Shown here: piece by piece, positions 1 through 13,100 of the stretch
How the letters are laid out: every line of letters starts with the position of its first letter
How positions within the stretch are numbered: position 1 is the stretch's first letter
DNA from: Acanthornis magna
Taxonomy: Eukaryota; Chordata; Aves; Passeriformes; Acanthizidae
Length of the DNA: 64,000 bases
NCBI GenBank assembly: GCA_036785705.1
Contig: JAWUZG010000056.1
Location: 1,117,001-1,181,000, forward strand
Reading direction: 5' to 3'
The notes under the pieces: model-generated
Database searches by the model: none
The model's input: the letters and a program-made list of their open reading frames with translations, nothing else
What the model was told of the DNA's origin: nothing
Made by a program: the position numbers and the translations under genes

Positions 1-1052
1 AAAAGGAGTTTCTCATTTGTGTTGTGTTTCCTACTCCCTTAATAAGTTCTAGCCTCTCATCTGCTATATTCATTTTTAGTGTAATTTTACTGTGTTTTCT
101 TTCTAAAGATGTACAAGTGGTTGCAGGCTTGAGCTATATGATGGTAAGAATGAAAAGAGGAAAAATGTACCTCCTGATTAGTCCTATAGAAAACCAGTCA
201 GTTCATGCCTAAAATAATATTTAGGTTTATTTAACTTCTTTGTGGTTAAGTTTGCCAGTGTTTAAAGCTAACGTGGTCAGCAGTTTTGTGCTGTCACAGT
301 ACATAAGTTTATCATTACCATATATAGTTTGGCTTTGTTGCAAATCATTTTCTGAGGATTAACTTTCCTACACTGTAGAAGAGGCAATATTTTACCTGAC
401 ATATATCTGTCAGTTGATACAAATACTTTTTAATGCGTTTGGTTTCAAATGTCTTGTGATGGGGCATTTCACAAGTGTATAGAGATATGTTTATTAGGTA
501 AAGGAAGTGCATCCCCAGTGTCTCTGTCTCTGAGTAGTTGCAGCTTTGCAGTAACAGCCCATCACAGTTGCCAGGAAATACTTTCTAGGTGCTTGTCTTC
601 TCAGTGAGAGGTGGGGTTTTATATATGTTTCAGATGGTTCCCATAAATCAGATGCCTTTCTCCAGGCTCTCACCAGTCAGCTAACACATGTACTTTGGTC
701 TTGTGTAGCCTGTAGCTTGTATAATTAGTTCTAATTGACACTAGGTAATTAAAACATTTGTGAAATCTGCTGTGATGTTCCAGCAGCACTGACAAGCAAT
801 TAAATGAAAGTGATGTGGTCTAGACATACCCTTATTGAGGGCTGGGTAGTAACTCCCATGACATGTTGATGAATCAGTCTGCTTATGTGCAGAAAAATAG
901 GGATGAAAATGGATGCATACACCTGTTTCAGATATTTGAGGAAAATTCAATACCTGTGTACCCCACTTTGCATGATGTAACCACATATTGGATGAAATTA
1001 ACATATCAAACCAATGTTTTTTTCTTGTTTGCCCATCCATGTATTTCTTCAG
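1..1052. other. Upstream SCAPER intron (3' part)
   Basis: AT-rich non-coding sequence ending in a pyrimidine-rich acceptor (ttcttcag) at 1052. No start codon here continues in frame into exon w1, so the first coding codons are upstream of the window. I see no repeat or RNA gene in it. Confidence 0.8.
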
Positions 1053-1170
1053 GCTTCTTTCCAGCGCTCTAACAGCCATGACAAAGTAAGGAAAATAGTG
1101 GCAGAAGAGGGACGGACAGCAAGGAACCTGATTGCATGGAGCGTTCCACTGGAGAACAAGGAGGATGAGG
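1053..1170 (+). CDS. SCAPER: SCAPER exon w1 (residues 1-39)
   Basis: The exon begins directly after a strong acceptor and reads ASFQRSNSHDKV onward to NKEDEG, the near-invariant start of SCAPER after its two initiating methionines. The donor is G|gtatgt and the exon ends in phase 1. It encodes a basic N-terminal peptide with no signal sequence. Confidence 0.96.
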
Positions 1171-4100
1171 GTATGTGTTCAACAGTCTTCCACCAGGTCT
1201 TTGCACTTCCATTCCTCTGCCGACTGGAGTTGCTTACCTGGAAACATTTTTCTTACATAGAACTTCTCTATTAAAAAAGGTTCTGTTTAGCCTACATGGT
1301 ATAATTTAGAAGTTTTTTTCCAAAATGTGCCTTGCAGTTGGCAGATCACTTTATAAAACCTTCCAGTGACAGATTAAAATCTGTTTTAATTTGTCTGCAA
1401 GTAACATCTGAGGCTGTTTTATTCTGCTGATATTATCAAGATAGTTGTGTAACACAATAATGTTGTCCTAAAGTGATCTCTTGTAACTTGGGAATTCAGA
1501 ATTGTAGGAATGACTTAGAGCAATCTAACAAATTGCTCTCTCTGTTCTAAAACAAAGAAGTTTGGAAGTTTCTTTTGGGATCACTTCAGCTTTGGTAAAT
1601 GCCAGTGAAGAATGTCTAAGGAAGGGATATGTGGGGACAGCTTTCCATAATGCAAGTACTCAGAACAGTTTTGTTACTGTTGTAATTCTCTCTTGTGGTA
1701 TGATGACTTAAGGAGCCAGGAATTGACTTTTATTTTTATCCTACTGAAGCTGTTCCAGATGTCTGAATGCTGTTTTTGAGGACTTCATCTCAAGTATTTC
1801 TGTAGCTCGCATGCCTCTGTCCAGGTGCTGCTTTTGAGTGTCTAAAAGTAAATTTTTTTATGCTGTGAAGGTGGTTGAACATGGGAACCAGTTGCCTAGA
1901 AAAACTCTGGGCATAATCTTCCTTGGAGGTGCTCAAAACTTCTCTGGACATAGTCCTGGGCAGCCTGGAGGTTGAGCTAAATGGTCTCGAGAGGATCCTT
2001 CCGACCTCAGCTGTTCTGTTATTCTGCCAGTGGAAAAGATATTTCTAAGAAATTTTATGTTTTAAGTTGCAAGATAATTAACCCTATATCTGATGCAAAG
2101 TTTAAACTGTCTTTAAGCAGAATAGAATTGGGGCCCAAACTATCTCCAGATTTCAAATTACACTTCTGGGGAAGCTAGTAATATGAATGAGTGTATGGTA
2201 AAGGAACATGCAGTGTATTTCTAGCAGTATTTTTGATCAACACATGGGTTGATTAATTTTCTGTCTAAAGAGTCTGTTATTTTTAGTACTACCTTGCTTG
2301 TAATATTATTTTAGAAACTTTAAGACTTTTTCCTTAAAAATGACTGTGAGTTGTAGATTAATGTTTGCTCTAACAATTTCTGCTAAACCATGATAAATGA
2401 ATGTAAAAGTGAATTTTTAGCTTTCTTAAAATAGTGGTTATGTACAGTAATTAAAATCCAAGTAGCTGTATTCATTTCCTTCCTTTGGTCATATTAGCCC
2501 CATTGTAATTTTTAAACTTTTCAGTGGTGCTTTCTTGTTAAAATTTCTTAAAATTAAATTATAGGCTGACCTTTTTGCACAATGCAAAGGATCTGATGAT
2601 TGTTGCCTGATGGAAAATTTCCCTGTGAAAAGGAACTTGTGGTTAGTGAAAGCCTGGCAGAGCCAGATCCTTTATCTCTTGACCCTTGCCTGGCATGGGG
2701 GGTGTTTATGTTGATGTCACTGAGCTCTGGTTCATTTTTTGCTGATCTTTCCATATGTACTGTGTCCCTGAGGGATGATACAGCAATATTATGAATTAGG
2801 ACAGTTCTAACTCGTTCAAGGGTTGTGTAAATCAGGCCAAAGGTTCAGGGTGCCTGAGCCAATCCTGCTACTCTTCTGTAAAAACAGAATTTTGTCTTTG
2901 GGCAGTTTCTTCTGCTCATAATGTTCAGAGGTACTGTTTTGGCAGCACAAGCGTGTGATTTAACATTTTAAATTATATATTGTTATTCCTAATGAGATGT
3001 ATTTTTTTTTCTAGACACAGTGAAGGTATGAGCATTTTTTATTACTAGGGGTAGTGTTATAGAGGGTTGATTAATTAAAATGCTGAATTCATCTTTTCCA
3101 TTTGTATCCTTTTTCTATTTCCTTTAAAAATTGTGTGCTTGTGTTTTTCTTCCCATTTAACTTCTGCTCTGAAAGACTTGTGTATTTTATATAGCATACG
3201 TGGGTAAAAGAGCAATCAAAACCTTCTGATTCCATGCTGTAAATATATAGTTCCTGCCAGTAAGCAATACTTCCTTAAAAAAGGAGAGAGATTTCTGGGA
3301 TGTCAGGTGATACGTCTGTTGTGTGTTTTGGAGCAGTGTGCACCCTACTTATGTCAGCTCTGAAATTCTAATTATGAATATAGATCAATGACATGACAAA
3401 ATCCCAGCCATAGTGGTAATGGTCCAGAAGAGAGAATGACTGTTAACACTTTTCAGCTTTTGAAATTAAAATACTCCTTCACAGAATTCAGTAGTACATA
3501 TCAGATTTTATTGGAGAAATAATCAACACTGTCATTGACTTGATGTCTTAGGAGCAGTCTTAAAACTGTGAGAAATTCACTAGTCTGGCATTCTGTCTCC
3601 AGAATGGAATTTGCATTCCAAACCTACGGCCACCAGTCACTGATTGCAGTCACGTTGCTTTTGCCCACCTTGAAAAGCTGTGATCATTCCAAGGGAGGGG
3701 TTCAGAATTTTTTCCTTTGTAATTATTTCACATGCCTAGAATGAAATTTGAGGCACTGAATGCAGATAAGCAACTACACACAAATTTTATTACAAAATAT
3801 TAGGTATGATATTAGCAACAGTTAAAAAATTGCAGAAGCTTGACATTTAAATGTTAATAGAAGGTAGGATACCTTTGGAACTTTGAGATTTGTAGAAAAA
3901 TTGGAAAATCTTGTATTTGTGACTATTCCCTTGTTATTTCCTATTTGTTTAAAATCACCTGGGCTCTTGCCATATAGAATTCATTTGCAGATGAAGTATT
4001 TCAGGGTAAGGAAACATATTTTATTGGTTGAAAGGTACCTGGCACACTTTGGGGACCCTGCAGCATATTCCACTGTTTTAGCCTGCTGCAGTAAATAGGT

Positions 4101-7100
4101 TTTGTGGGATGTGATCAATGTCAGGAACCTTGGCTCTCTTTGGCCATGTGAGAAATTGTGAGAGTCCTGACTGCAAACATTGTGTGTGAGCCCTTGCAGC
4201 ACTGGATCTGATGGGAACTGGCAGAATGTAGTGTGAAAGGAAGGGGATTCTTTTAAGGCTCATAAGTTTCAGACCTTGAATTTCACCGGAATGAATGGAA
4301 ATCCAATCTAGTGCTGGTAGGTGAATACAGGCCCATTATATTCTGCATGAGACAGTGACAGTGATTTATAAAAGTAATTTAATGCAAAATATATTGCTGT
4401 AATTCCATCTGGAGGTGGAAAAACATGGAGAACTTCAGTTATATCCATGCTTGAAGGCAGTCATTTCTCCACATCCATAGCATTGTACAGATAGAAAAAC
4501 AGCATTTACTGCTGCTCTACAAACTTGTAAGAAGATAGGGTTTATAATAGTATTAGAAACTTCAATATACTTCCTCAGTTGAAAATTATCATTCCTGCTG
4601 AGGGTGTGATGATGAACAGTGTCAAAGACTAAAACCACACTTGCAGTTGATCTCTGCCATAGCCAGGACAGAAATGAAGGCTGCAATTAACTACTAAATT
4701 TAAAGGCAATGCCCACATTTCCCATACCAGTAAAACTATCCAAAAGAGAGAGATGAGCAGGATTGTTGTCGAGGTTGTTAGGTAAAAGCTTTTGAAAATA
4801 GGTTATCAGTGGGGCTTTTTGGTAGATATTGGCTCCTCAGCTTTTTGGACTGGAAGTCTTCACAAATCATAAACCCTGTGTGCTTCCTCCAGACAGGGAG
4901 GAAATGGGCTTCCAGTGTAAAATATGGCTGTAGCTCCTCCAGTGCTGCAAAACTTTGATGCTTTATATATTTCACATGGGCAACTCAATAGCTAAAGGAG
5001 ATGATCTTTTTGGGTCACTATTGTTCTCTCCTTACGATTCAGTAAATTGCTAGCAGGGGCTGCCCTTCACATGTCACTGAGGTCTCTGCATCTCCTGGTG
5101 ATGCCAGTGTGGTGTTACACACCAGTTACACACCAGTTGTCCATGAACATACAAACAGCCGTTGAGCAGTGCTGTCACTGCTTGGGTGTATAGGACAAAA
5201 GCAGAAAGGACAATGCCTTCTAATAACCAAGGCCATTATTGTAAGAAAAAGAATAAGAAAGCTTAAAAATGTGGTTGCTGCTGAAATGCAAAATTTTCAG
5301 GCCTATACACCTTAAGGAAGAGTTAGTCCTTGCCCCATGCTATATTAAGTTTGGAAAACCTGCTATTTGCATCTAAATGTCTGCCCCATATAGGAAGTAC
5401 CTGGAAACTTGCTTTTGTCTTTAGAAGGGACTTGTTCAGACATTTCACAGATCTTAGATGATGGATAGTTGTTTTGGATTTTATGGAATCTAAAGACTTT
5501 GCAACTTTATGTGTTCATCTGCCCCTTTTTAATTTTAATGTACCATATTTGTTGCAAACCTTTTCACTGTGCGAGCCCTGTATGCCACTGCCTTCAGAAC
5601 CTTGTCTTTGCAGGATGTAAATCACATCAGAAGAGAGACTTTGGTGATTGAAATACTTCAGTTATCAGAAGTCTGCTTTGGAACTATTCCCTCGTTTAAG
5701 CTTTGTAGTGACTAGGAAGGTTTTATACATGCAGTAGCTGAATTATTTCTTTTTCCTGAATGCTGCAAAATTGAGTTCAGTATATTAGTTTATACCTGTT
5801 TTTTGGCTAATGTGGCATTTTAAAAATGAATTATCAAGCAAATAATTTTTAATTTGTTTTAAATTAAAAGCCTTGTTGCCTGGAATAGCCAGTGATACAA
5901 ACCAGCTGTGCAAACCAGCTGTACAACTGCTTGATTAAGACAGGTTTGCAGCTGCTTTACATAACCAGAGCAATGTAAAACAGCTGGGCTGCATTAGGGA
6001 ATTTGGCCTCAGAATTGTTCAAAACTCAAATGGACAATGCTGAAATTCAAGAATGATCTCCATGGTCTAGGGAGGACTGTATTCAACGAATGCATTGATT
6101 TGCTTGGCTTCATCCAGTTAAATAATCTTGAAACTTCTATTCGGATGTAATCTGTGCTAGAGAAAACTCTTGCTATAGTTACTATTTTGTCTTAACTTGT
6201 TTACATTTTTGGTAATTGGATCCTATGGTTTTCATGTTGTGCGAGTTAGATACTTGGAGGAATAAATTTTTTTACATTACCCCTTAGCAAATCTCAAAGA
6301 TTAAGTGCAAACAGATCAGGTTGGCTAACACAGATTGTTCTGTGCAAAGATAATAAATCAGTTAATTGCCACCATTACAGCACTGAGACCTGGAATCATC
6401 CTTTCTTAAACTGATTTTGGAAACATAGTTGCTAAAGTCACTTTGTATAAGTAGTGGAGGATGACAGGTACATTTGAGAAGAGATTTCAGGTGTTAGGGA
6501 GACCGCCTTGTGTTCTGTGAATGTTTTTCTCCCTTCCTTTGGCTCCCTAAATGTTGCTGAACTGAATCCTAACCTAAGTTCTGATTTTCCCCATCTTTCT
6601 TGGCAGAACAGTTCCAGAAAAACTAAATCATTACATTTGGTTTTCCTAACAAATATATTCCTTGTTTTAATCCTTTAATAGCTGATTGAGCAGTCACTCA
6701 AAAGGAGACTTCTTAAAATTTATGTGGAAAACTAGTATCGTATTTGACATATAGATTGTAATGATATGATTTTTAGAGGCATTGAGGTCTTAAAGCTGGG
6801 TTATCTTTGTTTAATGAAGTCCTTATGTTTTGCCTTTCTTGTATTTTTTTTCATTTTTCAGTGTTTTCTGGCGCTATCCACATTCTGAATGGTGGAATAT
6901 ATTTCGAATATTAAATTTGCCAAACCTCTTAACTCAGAAATTGTGCCTCTCTCAGTACATTGCAAGATGAGCTATGTGCATTTTAGAGTGCTCTGTTTAA
7001 TTAAAATCATTATTGTTGATTAAAACAGTTGCTTGTCCCACAGGAAAATCGAAATGGCAGTCTGGTGGAAAAACAAAAAGGGTGACTCAAGGAACACACA

Positions 7101-10100
7101 AGACTACAAAACAGGTATCTGCTCATTTTTTATTGTGACATAAAATTGATGACATAACAATGTTTTTCTGTGAGATCACTGGTATATTATTAGCTGATTA
7201 ATACTTCTCTAAAATTGTGCATACACATTGTATTTTTAAGGCATATAAATTTCAAAGTCAAGTATTCAGATGTTAAAATTGCCAGAATTTAGGTTATCTT
7301 CCTCAGCCTTTCCTTTTGGCACTTCCCAGGCTCTGCACACATGACTTATTGGCATTAAAGTTATTTTAAGGAAAGCGCTGTTCAATAAAATGATATAGTA
7401 TATTATTCCTATAAGCATGCTGCTTATACAAGGGCTGCCTTTCTCCCCAATTTCTAATTGAAGGAAATTCTTTGACCTCATTTGTTAGTGACTCAAGTCA
7501 GTATATCTTATTTTGGAAAAAAGTCCAGGTGAGTAAAATTTCCAAGAGTTATGACTGGAAAGCAAGTCTGAATGAGAATTATAAAGAAGAAACCACTCCT
7601 ATTTTTATTCACTTTTTTCCCCCTGTCAATGACAATCTTTATTACATTAATAAAGTAATATCTCAATCTTTCCTCATGTTTAATATTTTTAACCACTGTT
7701 TTTCTTTGATTTATGGATTTAGCCATTAGTACAGCTTTAGCTGTTTAGTATTTTGAGGCAGTCTGTCAGAATTTGGTAATAAAGCATATGGAAGATATTA
7801 TTTTTTGAAAAAAGGAAAAGCGTTCTGCTTCCATGGAGATGTATTTGCATTTTTAAAGCATAGGCGTGTTATTTTCCCAGTTTAGTGCAGCAGCTATTAA
7901 CCTTGTGTTCTCTCTTCACACACTGATATGCTACAAACACTGTACCCTGGTTCTCTTGTTCTGTGAGGGTGGAGTGTTAGTGATGCAGCTGGGGCTCCCT
8001 GGAAGGTTTGCCTCAGAATATTCAGGCTGTGGGAGCACAGTTTGGCTTCTGTCTGACTTGGGGATTATGTGAATACCGAGTTTTTCAGGAGAATGCTTGG
8101 TTGCTACTCAGTGGCTCTGTGTGGGATTGCTGTTCTAAAGCTCTTGTCGACACAGTGCATTCCTGGTGGGTTCGATTAAGGTTTGCAGTGGACTGCTGAG
8201 TGTCTGTGCATCTTGGCATCTCCATCTGGCATTCAGCACCTTTATTTCTACTGCTTTTCAGACACTGGATACTGCTGTAATTGGTGGCTTTTTTGGCTTA
8301 GTTTTGTTGAGCTTTCACTTTTAATTTTCCTTTACATATAAATGGGCCACTAATCTCAAGAAAACAAACTTACAAGAGCTGTTTCATATGATCTTATCAA
8401 CCTCATCTTCCTTTCAGTAGGGTACTGGCAAATACACATTCAGTAAGAGTATAAATATACATATAAATATAAATATAAATATATTCAGTGAGAGTATAAA
8501 TATACACTGCATACTTTCCATAAATCCAAGGCAAGTTACTGAAACAATTAGGGGGTAAAAAAATAAATTAAAGAACACCAAGAGAGATTCAGTTTTAATG
8601 TCACTTTCATAATCTACTTGGGAAGTCAGAAGGGGTATTCCCACATTTCTTACCTTCAGAGGCACATAAGCTTTGCATCTTCTGCAGTTGAAGGTTTGAA
8701 CTATCACTGCAAGTCAAAATACTGTTTCTGGTAACAAGCCACCAACTTAATGCTTACCTACTTGTGTGATAGTGTTTACAAGAAATCAGGTTTCATCCTT
8801 TCAAAGGTGTTCTGCTGGAGCATGGGTAGCCTGTAAATGTTGCTTAGGTTTTACTGAGACCCTGAAAATCTGCTTACAGGATAATAATAGAACTGCTACT
8901 ACTTATAGAGCCTACACATTGTGTTTTCCTTATTAAAATACAGCTGACATATAAGAGAGAAGATAAATGGATGCCAAAAATAGCGGATGGATAACATTTA
9001 TTGCTAAATATCAAAACATATTCCATGACACTGTCTTTTAAAGATAGGTTTGAAAATGTATCTTTCAAATAGGGGAAATTATGCATGTTTCCCGTTCCAA
9101 AACAACCGATCCTTTATATCAACAGTATTAGCTGAATGAGCGTAAACCTAATCACTTTCCTGAGCTCACATTTTATAAATACAGGGAGCAACAGGTAGCA
9201 CTGTTATTTTAATGTAGCTATTTATGACTCTGTAGTTATGCTTGTGTCATTATAAACTGAAGTTTCAATGAGCTATAAATTAGCCAGTATATAAGCTTTG
9301 CTTTGAATGTTTTTATACAAGGCCTCAGCCAAGGAGCATCTTTTCTCCCAGTAGTTTGTTAAGAGGTGACTTATGTCATGGAAGAAAAAATATGAAACCC
9401 TTCTGAAATTGCTGTTCTCTGGTTGTTTATGCCATGCATCTCTCTGAACATGGCTTTCATGCATACATTAGCTGGGGTTCATCTGGAGTACACTTGGAGC
9501 ACTTGGAGATATATGTAAGGGTAGCAGAGATGTTGGTGTGATTGTAGTAAATCAGGTGCCCATTCTTCTGCTTCTTACAGAAAAATTAGCATCTCACCAC
9601 AAATGCAGGTGAGAGCATAACTATTCTGACTGCACTGTGTCTCCCTCCCTAATTGCAAAGTGGAATTTGTTTAATGATGTGTGGTACAGGACAAAAAGGC
9701 TTGAATCCCAGCCAATTGTTTTGAAAATTACACTATTCCTGGTTAGTGATTCGATATTCTAAGTATAAGCACTATGTGTAACATGTGGTGTTGGTTTTGA
9801 TTGTTTTTTTCCAATCACCTAAGCAGAGCATTTAGAATGGAATTTTGCATTACAAAATGGTGTACCAAACTACTCCAGTAAGAATTGATTTTCTGGAGAT
9901 ATATGCCACAGTGGACCAGTGCATCAAAACCACGTTAAAGGTACTATTAAAATAAATACATTAATGAAAAAAGCCGACCCAAACCAGGCTACTTTAACAT
10001 GTAGCTAATACCTCCATCACAAAGTAGCACACAGTTGGGTGCCACTTTGGGTTTACTGGAGGTGCTTGTCCAATTGGTGTGGAATGCACAAGCTTATGGA

Positions 10101-13100
10101 AGTCTGGCATGGTAGAAGGATTTTACTGTTTGTTTTCTTTTGTGGGAGAGAATTTCAGGTTTAATAAGGGCACTGTCATGGGACCAAGTGGTGATTTGGT
10201 ATTTGTAGCCAAATAGGTGTGCTTCAGAATCCTTTGGAATGTCCTGTGCACCCATCACATTTAGCATGTTGGCTGTCCCTGCATCGGTGCAGCAAAGCAG
10301 TACTGGATCAGGTAAGTCTGTGTGTTAGGGTGAGCCACATCAGCATTTCACTGGCATTGACACGTATTAGCATGAGGGTTCAAAAACAATTATGTCATAT
10401 GGAATGGCTTGGTAATAGAATTTCTCCGTAGTGGAATATTGCTGGTATGTTTATTAGTAAAATGCTATTTTCACCTCTGGCTGTACACCTCTGTCAGAAT
10501 AAGTAATACAAGATACGTAATTAGAAAATGTAACTTTCCAGTGTGCCAAGAGTCAGAGTATCTCATACTGTTGTGGATTGCAAATACTACAAATGTCAAA
10601 GAAACAGAATCTCATTGAACATAAGAACTGCCTATATTTAAGAAAGTGTGTTTTAAAAAAACTCAGGTCAGTGGGGTGATGTAGTCTTCAGTGAAGAAGT
10701 TCTTGCTGACAGGTGTTTCAATATGTTGAAAAAATGTGTTTTGCACAGAAACCCAACTCCTTACCATACTTCTATTTGTTTTTCTCCTTTTTCCTTGTAC
10801 CTTCTTATTTTCAGAACACTACCTTAGACTGTAAATTAACAGCAGCAGGAGCTGGAGATAAAAACTTTGACAAAAGCCCAACCAAAACCAGGCAGCCTCG
10901 AAAGGTGGATCTGCGGGCTCGGTACTGGGCATTTCTCTTTGATAATCTCCGGCGAGCGGTTGATGAAATCTATGTCACATGTGAATCAGATCAGAGTGTG
11001 GTGGAATGCAAGGTAAGACTCCAGCTGTTCTTTGTCCATCTGGCTTCTATCTGGCTTTTTTTATATTTTACAAAAAGGTAAATGAAGAATTAGAGCTTTG
11101 GAAGCATGTTACTTTTTCATTTGTATTTTGTGTAGGCTTTTAAATAGGAAAGCTGAGGGCGTATGTATTCATAATTAAAAAAATGTTTTCATCTTGAGCA
11201 GGAGCTAATTTCTGAAGTGTATAAAACTTGTGCTGTATATGATATTAGATCTCAGGTTTTTGCTGAAATCAGATTTTGTTTATTGAATTCTGATTTTGTT
11301 ACTTTTCTGACTAAACACTGATTGATTTATTTTTCCCTGTAATGTCCTTTACTGTAGGTGGCACTGTTGCAGTTCAGCCTTTTTCACGTTCATTTGCTTC
11401 CTGTTCAGTGGCTTAATTACCCACTGCGCCCTTTCTGCAGTGATAGTTATCACTCTTCTCATTCTCCCTTTGTTAAGAAAGTGATTGGTGGTCGAGTGTA
11501 AGCAATGTCTGCTTGGGATGTCACTGTAAGACACTTCCCAGTTTCAAATAACCTGAGTTTGTAATAGCTTGTGCATCTGGTTTACATTTTATTGTGATTT
11601 TCTAGTAGATCTGTAGAAATACCCTTGTCATTTAATAAAAATCACTCATGCTTTGGAAATGGAATTTATCGCAAGCATTAAGAGAAGTCAGAATACATTA
11701 TAAAAGAAATCTTAAAGATACGACTTTGTTTTCGTATTAAACATGGCTGAAAACTCAACACATTCTGGAAATGATTATCTAATCACTGTAAAAAATACGT
11801 ATATCAATTTAAGTAAACTTTTTTCTTATCCTGTGCATCTCATTCTCTGCTGTAATCAGACATAGCCAAATTGCCTTTGAGATTAGCATACAAATATATT
11901 TCATTGAAAGCAGGTTTGAGAACTGAACAGTAGCTCAGAGGCTTCCAAATCCCTGGTTGGTCTAACACAGTTAAAACATTTTGTTACTGAATTGTCTTCC
12001 TGCTCAGGAAACTTCTCTGTAGAATTTTTCAGTTTAAGAAAGTCAGCCAGCCTTGCATTGTAATTAAATTAGCATTTTAAACTTTTGTGACTGAAAGAAC
12101 AGAAGTGTATTTGTATCATTATCACATATTTTGGGGGTTAGGTATCGTTCAACATGTTAATCGGGCTACTTGATCTGCTTTTGGATGGGAATACTATGTA
12201 GCCCGAGTGAAGAGTCTTCATTTTAGCAGACTTTTGACAATGATGTATGTATCTGTGTGGATCAGGTTACTTGTTTGCAAAATAGAGATGAAAAAACCCA
12301 AAAATGAGCAAACAGGGCAGTCCAGTGTCAAGTGTTGTGAAACTTATGTAATGTTCATGTTACTCTTCCCTTTTAAAAGATGTTTTTTCTCAGCACGAAA
12401 GTCTGCATTACCTGAGCAGCTGGAATATGTGTTTGTGCTGTGGTCTTTTGTCTGTGGGATTTTCTTTTGCAGGTTACTGTTAAATGATGATTATTCTTTC
12501 GATAAATTACTATTATTTCTGTTAATTAAGCTTTGAAGTGTAAAACTGTTTAGTCTTACAAAGTATTTATACTAATAATGTTACTCTTCTGTAAATTCTG
12601 TTTGTTATTATTTTATGGTGGTTTTGACAGACGCAGTCCAGTTTCTACCTTTTTGACTGCTGGACATAAGTGGGAAATAATATTAAATAAGAAACCAAAA
12701 TGGTCCCACTGCTAACCTTTCCTTCATCTTTTTTAAGAGGTACTTTTAAAAATCCTTTCAATTCAGATGAATTCATGTTACCAAAAACTTCCTTAGTTTT
12801 GACTTTTTAAACTTCTGTCTTGGTCAAATGGGCATGTGCTGTTCTATTTAAACATTTTAGTTATGTAAAGGCTGTCTTATGAGAAGACCCATGTAAAAAT
12901 GAAGTGTGCTAACTTCTGGCATTTTAAACGTTCCAATTAACCTGGTATAAAAGTGTTAGTTGTTTTTTTTTTTTTGTATTTTGTGCCTTTTGCTCTCCTG
13001 TATCCTTACGGGTTGGTATAGTTTTATTGATTGCGTTGTCACTGAAGATGTTTGATGCTCCCCAATGGGAAAGGGCTCTGGTGGCTCTTTGTGGTTGAAA

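Larger units (their letters stand above)
1171..7043. other. Intron w1 (5.9 kb)
   Basis: GT-AG intron, gtatgt to cccacag. It holds a CR1 3' end at 1871-2027 and a cluster of CAGCTG E-boxes at 5903-5986, and is otherwise unassigned AT-rich sequence. A small tandem duplication (gttacacacca, twice) lies at 5114-5135. Confidence 0.85.
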
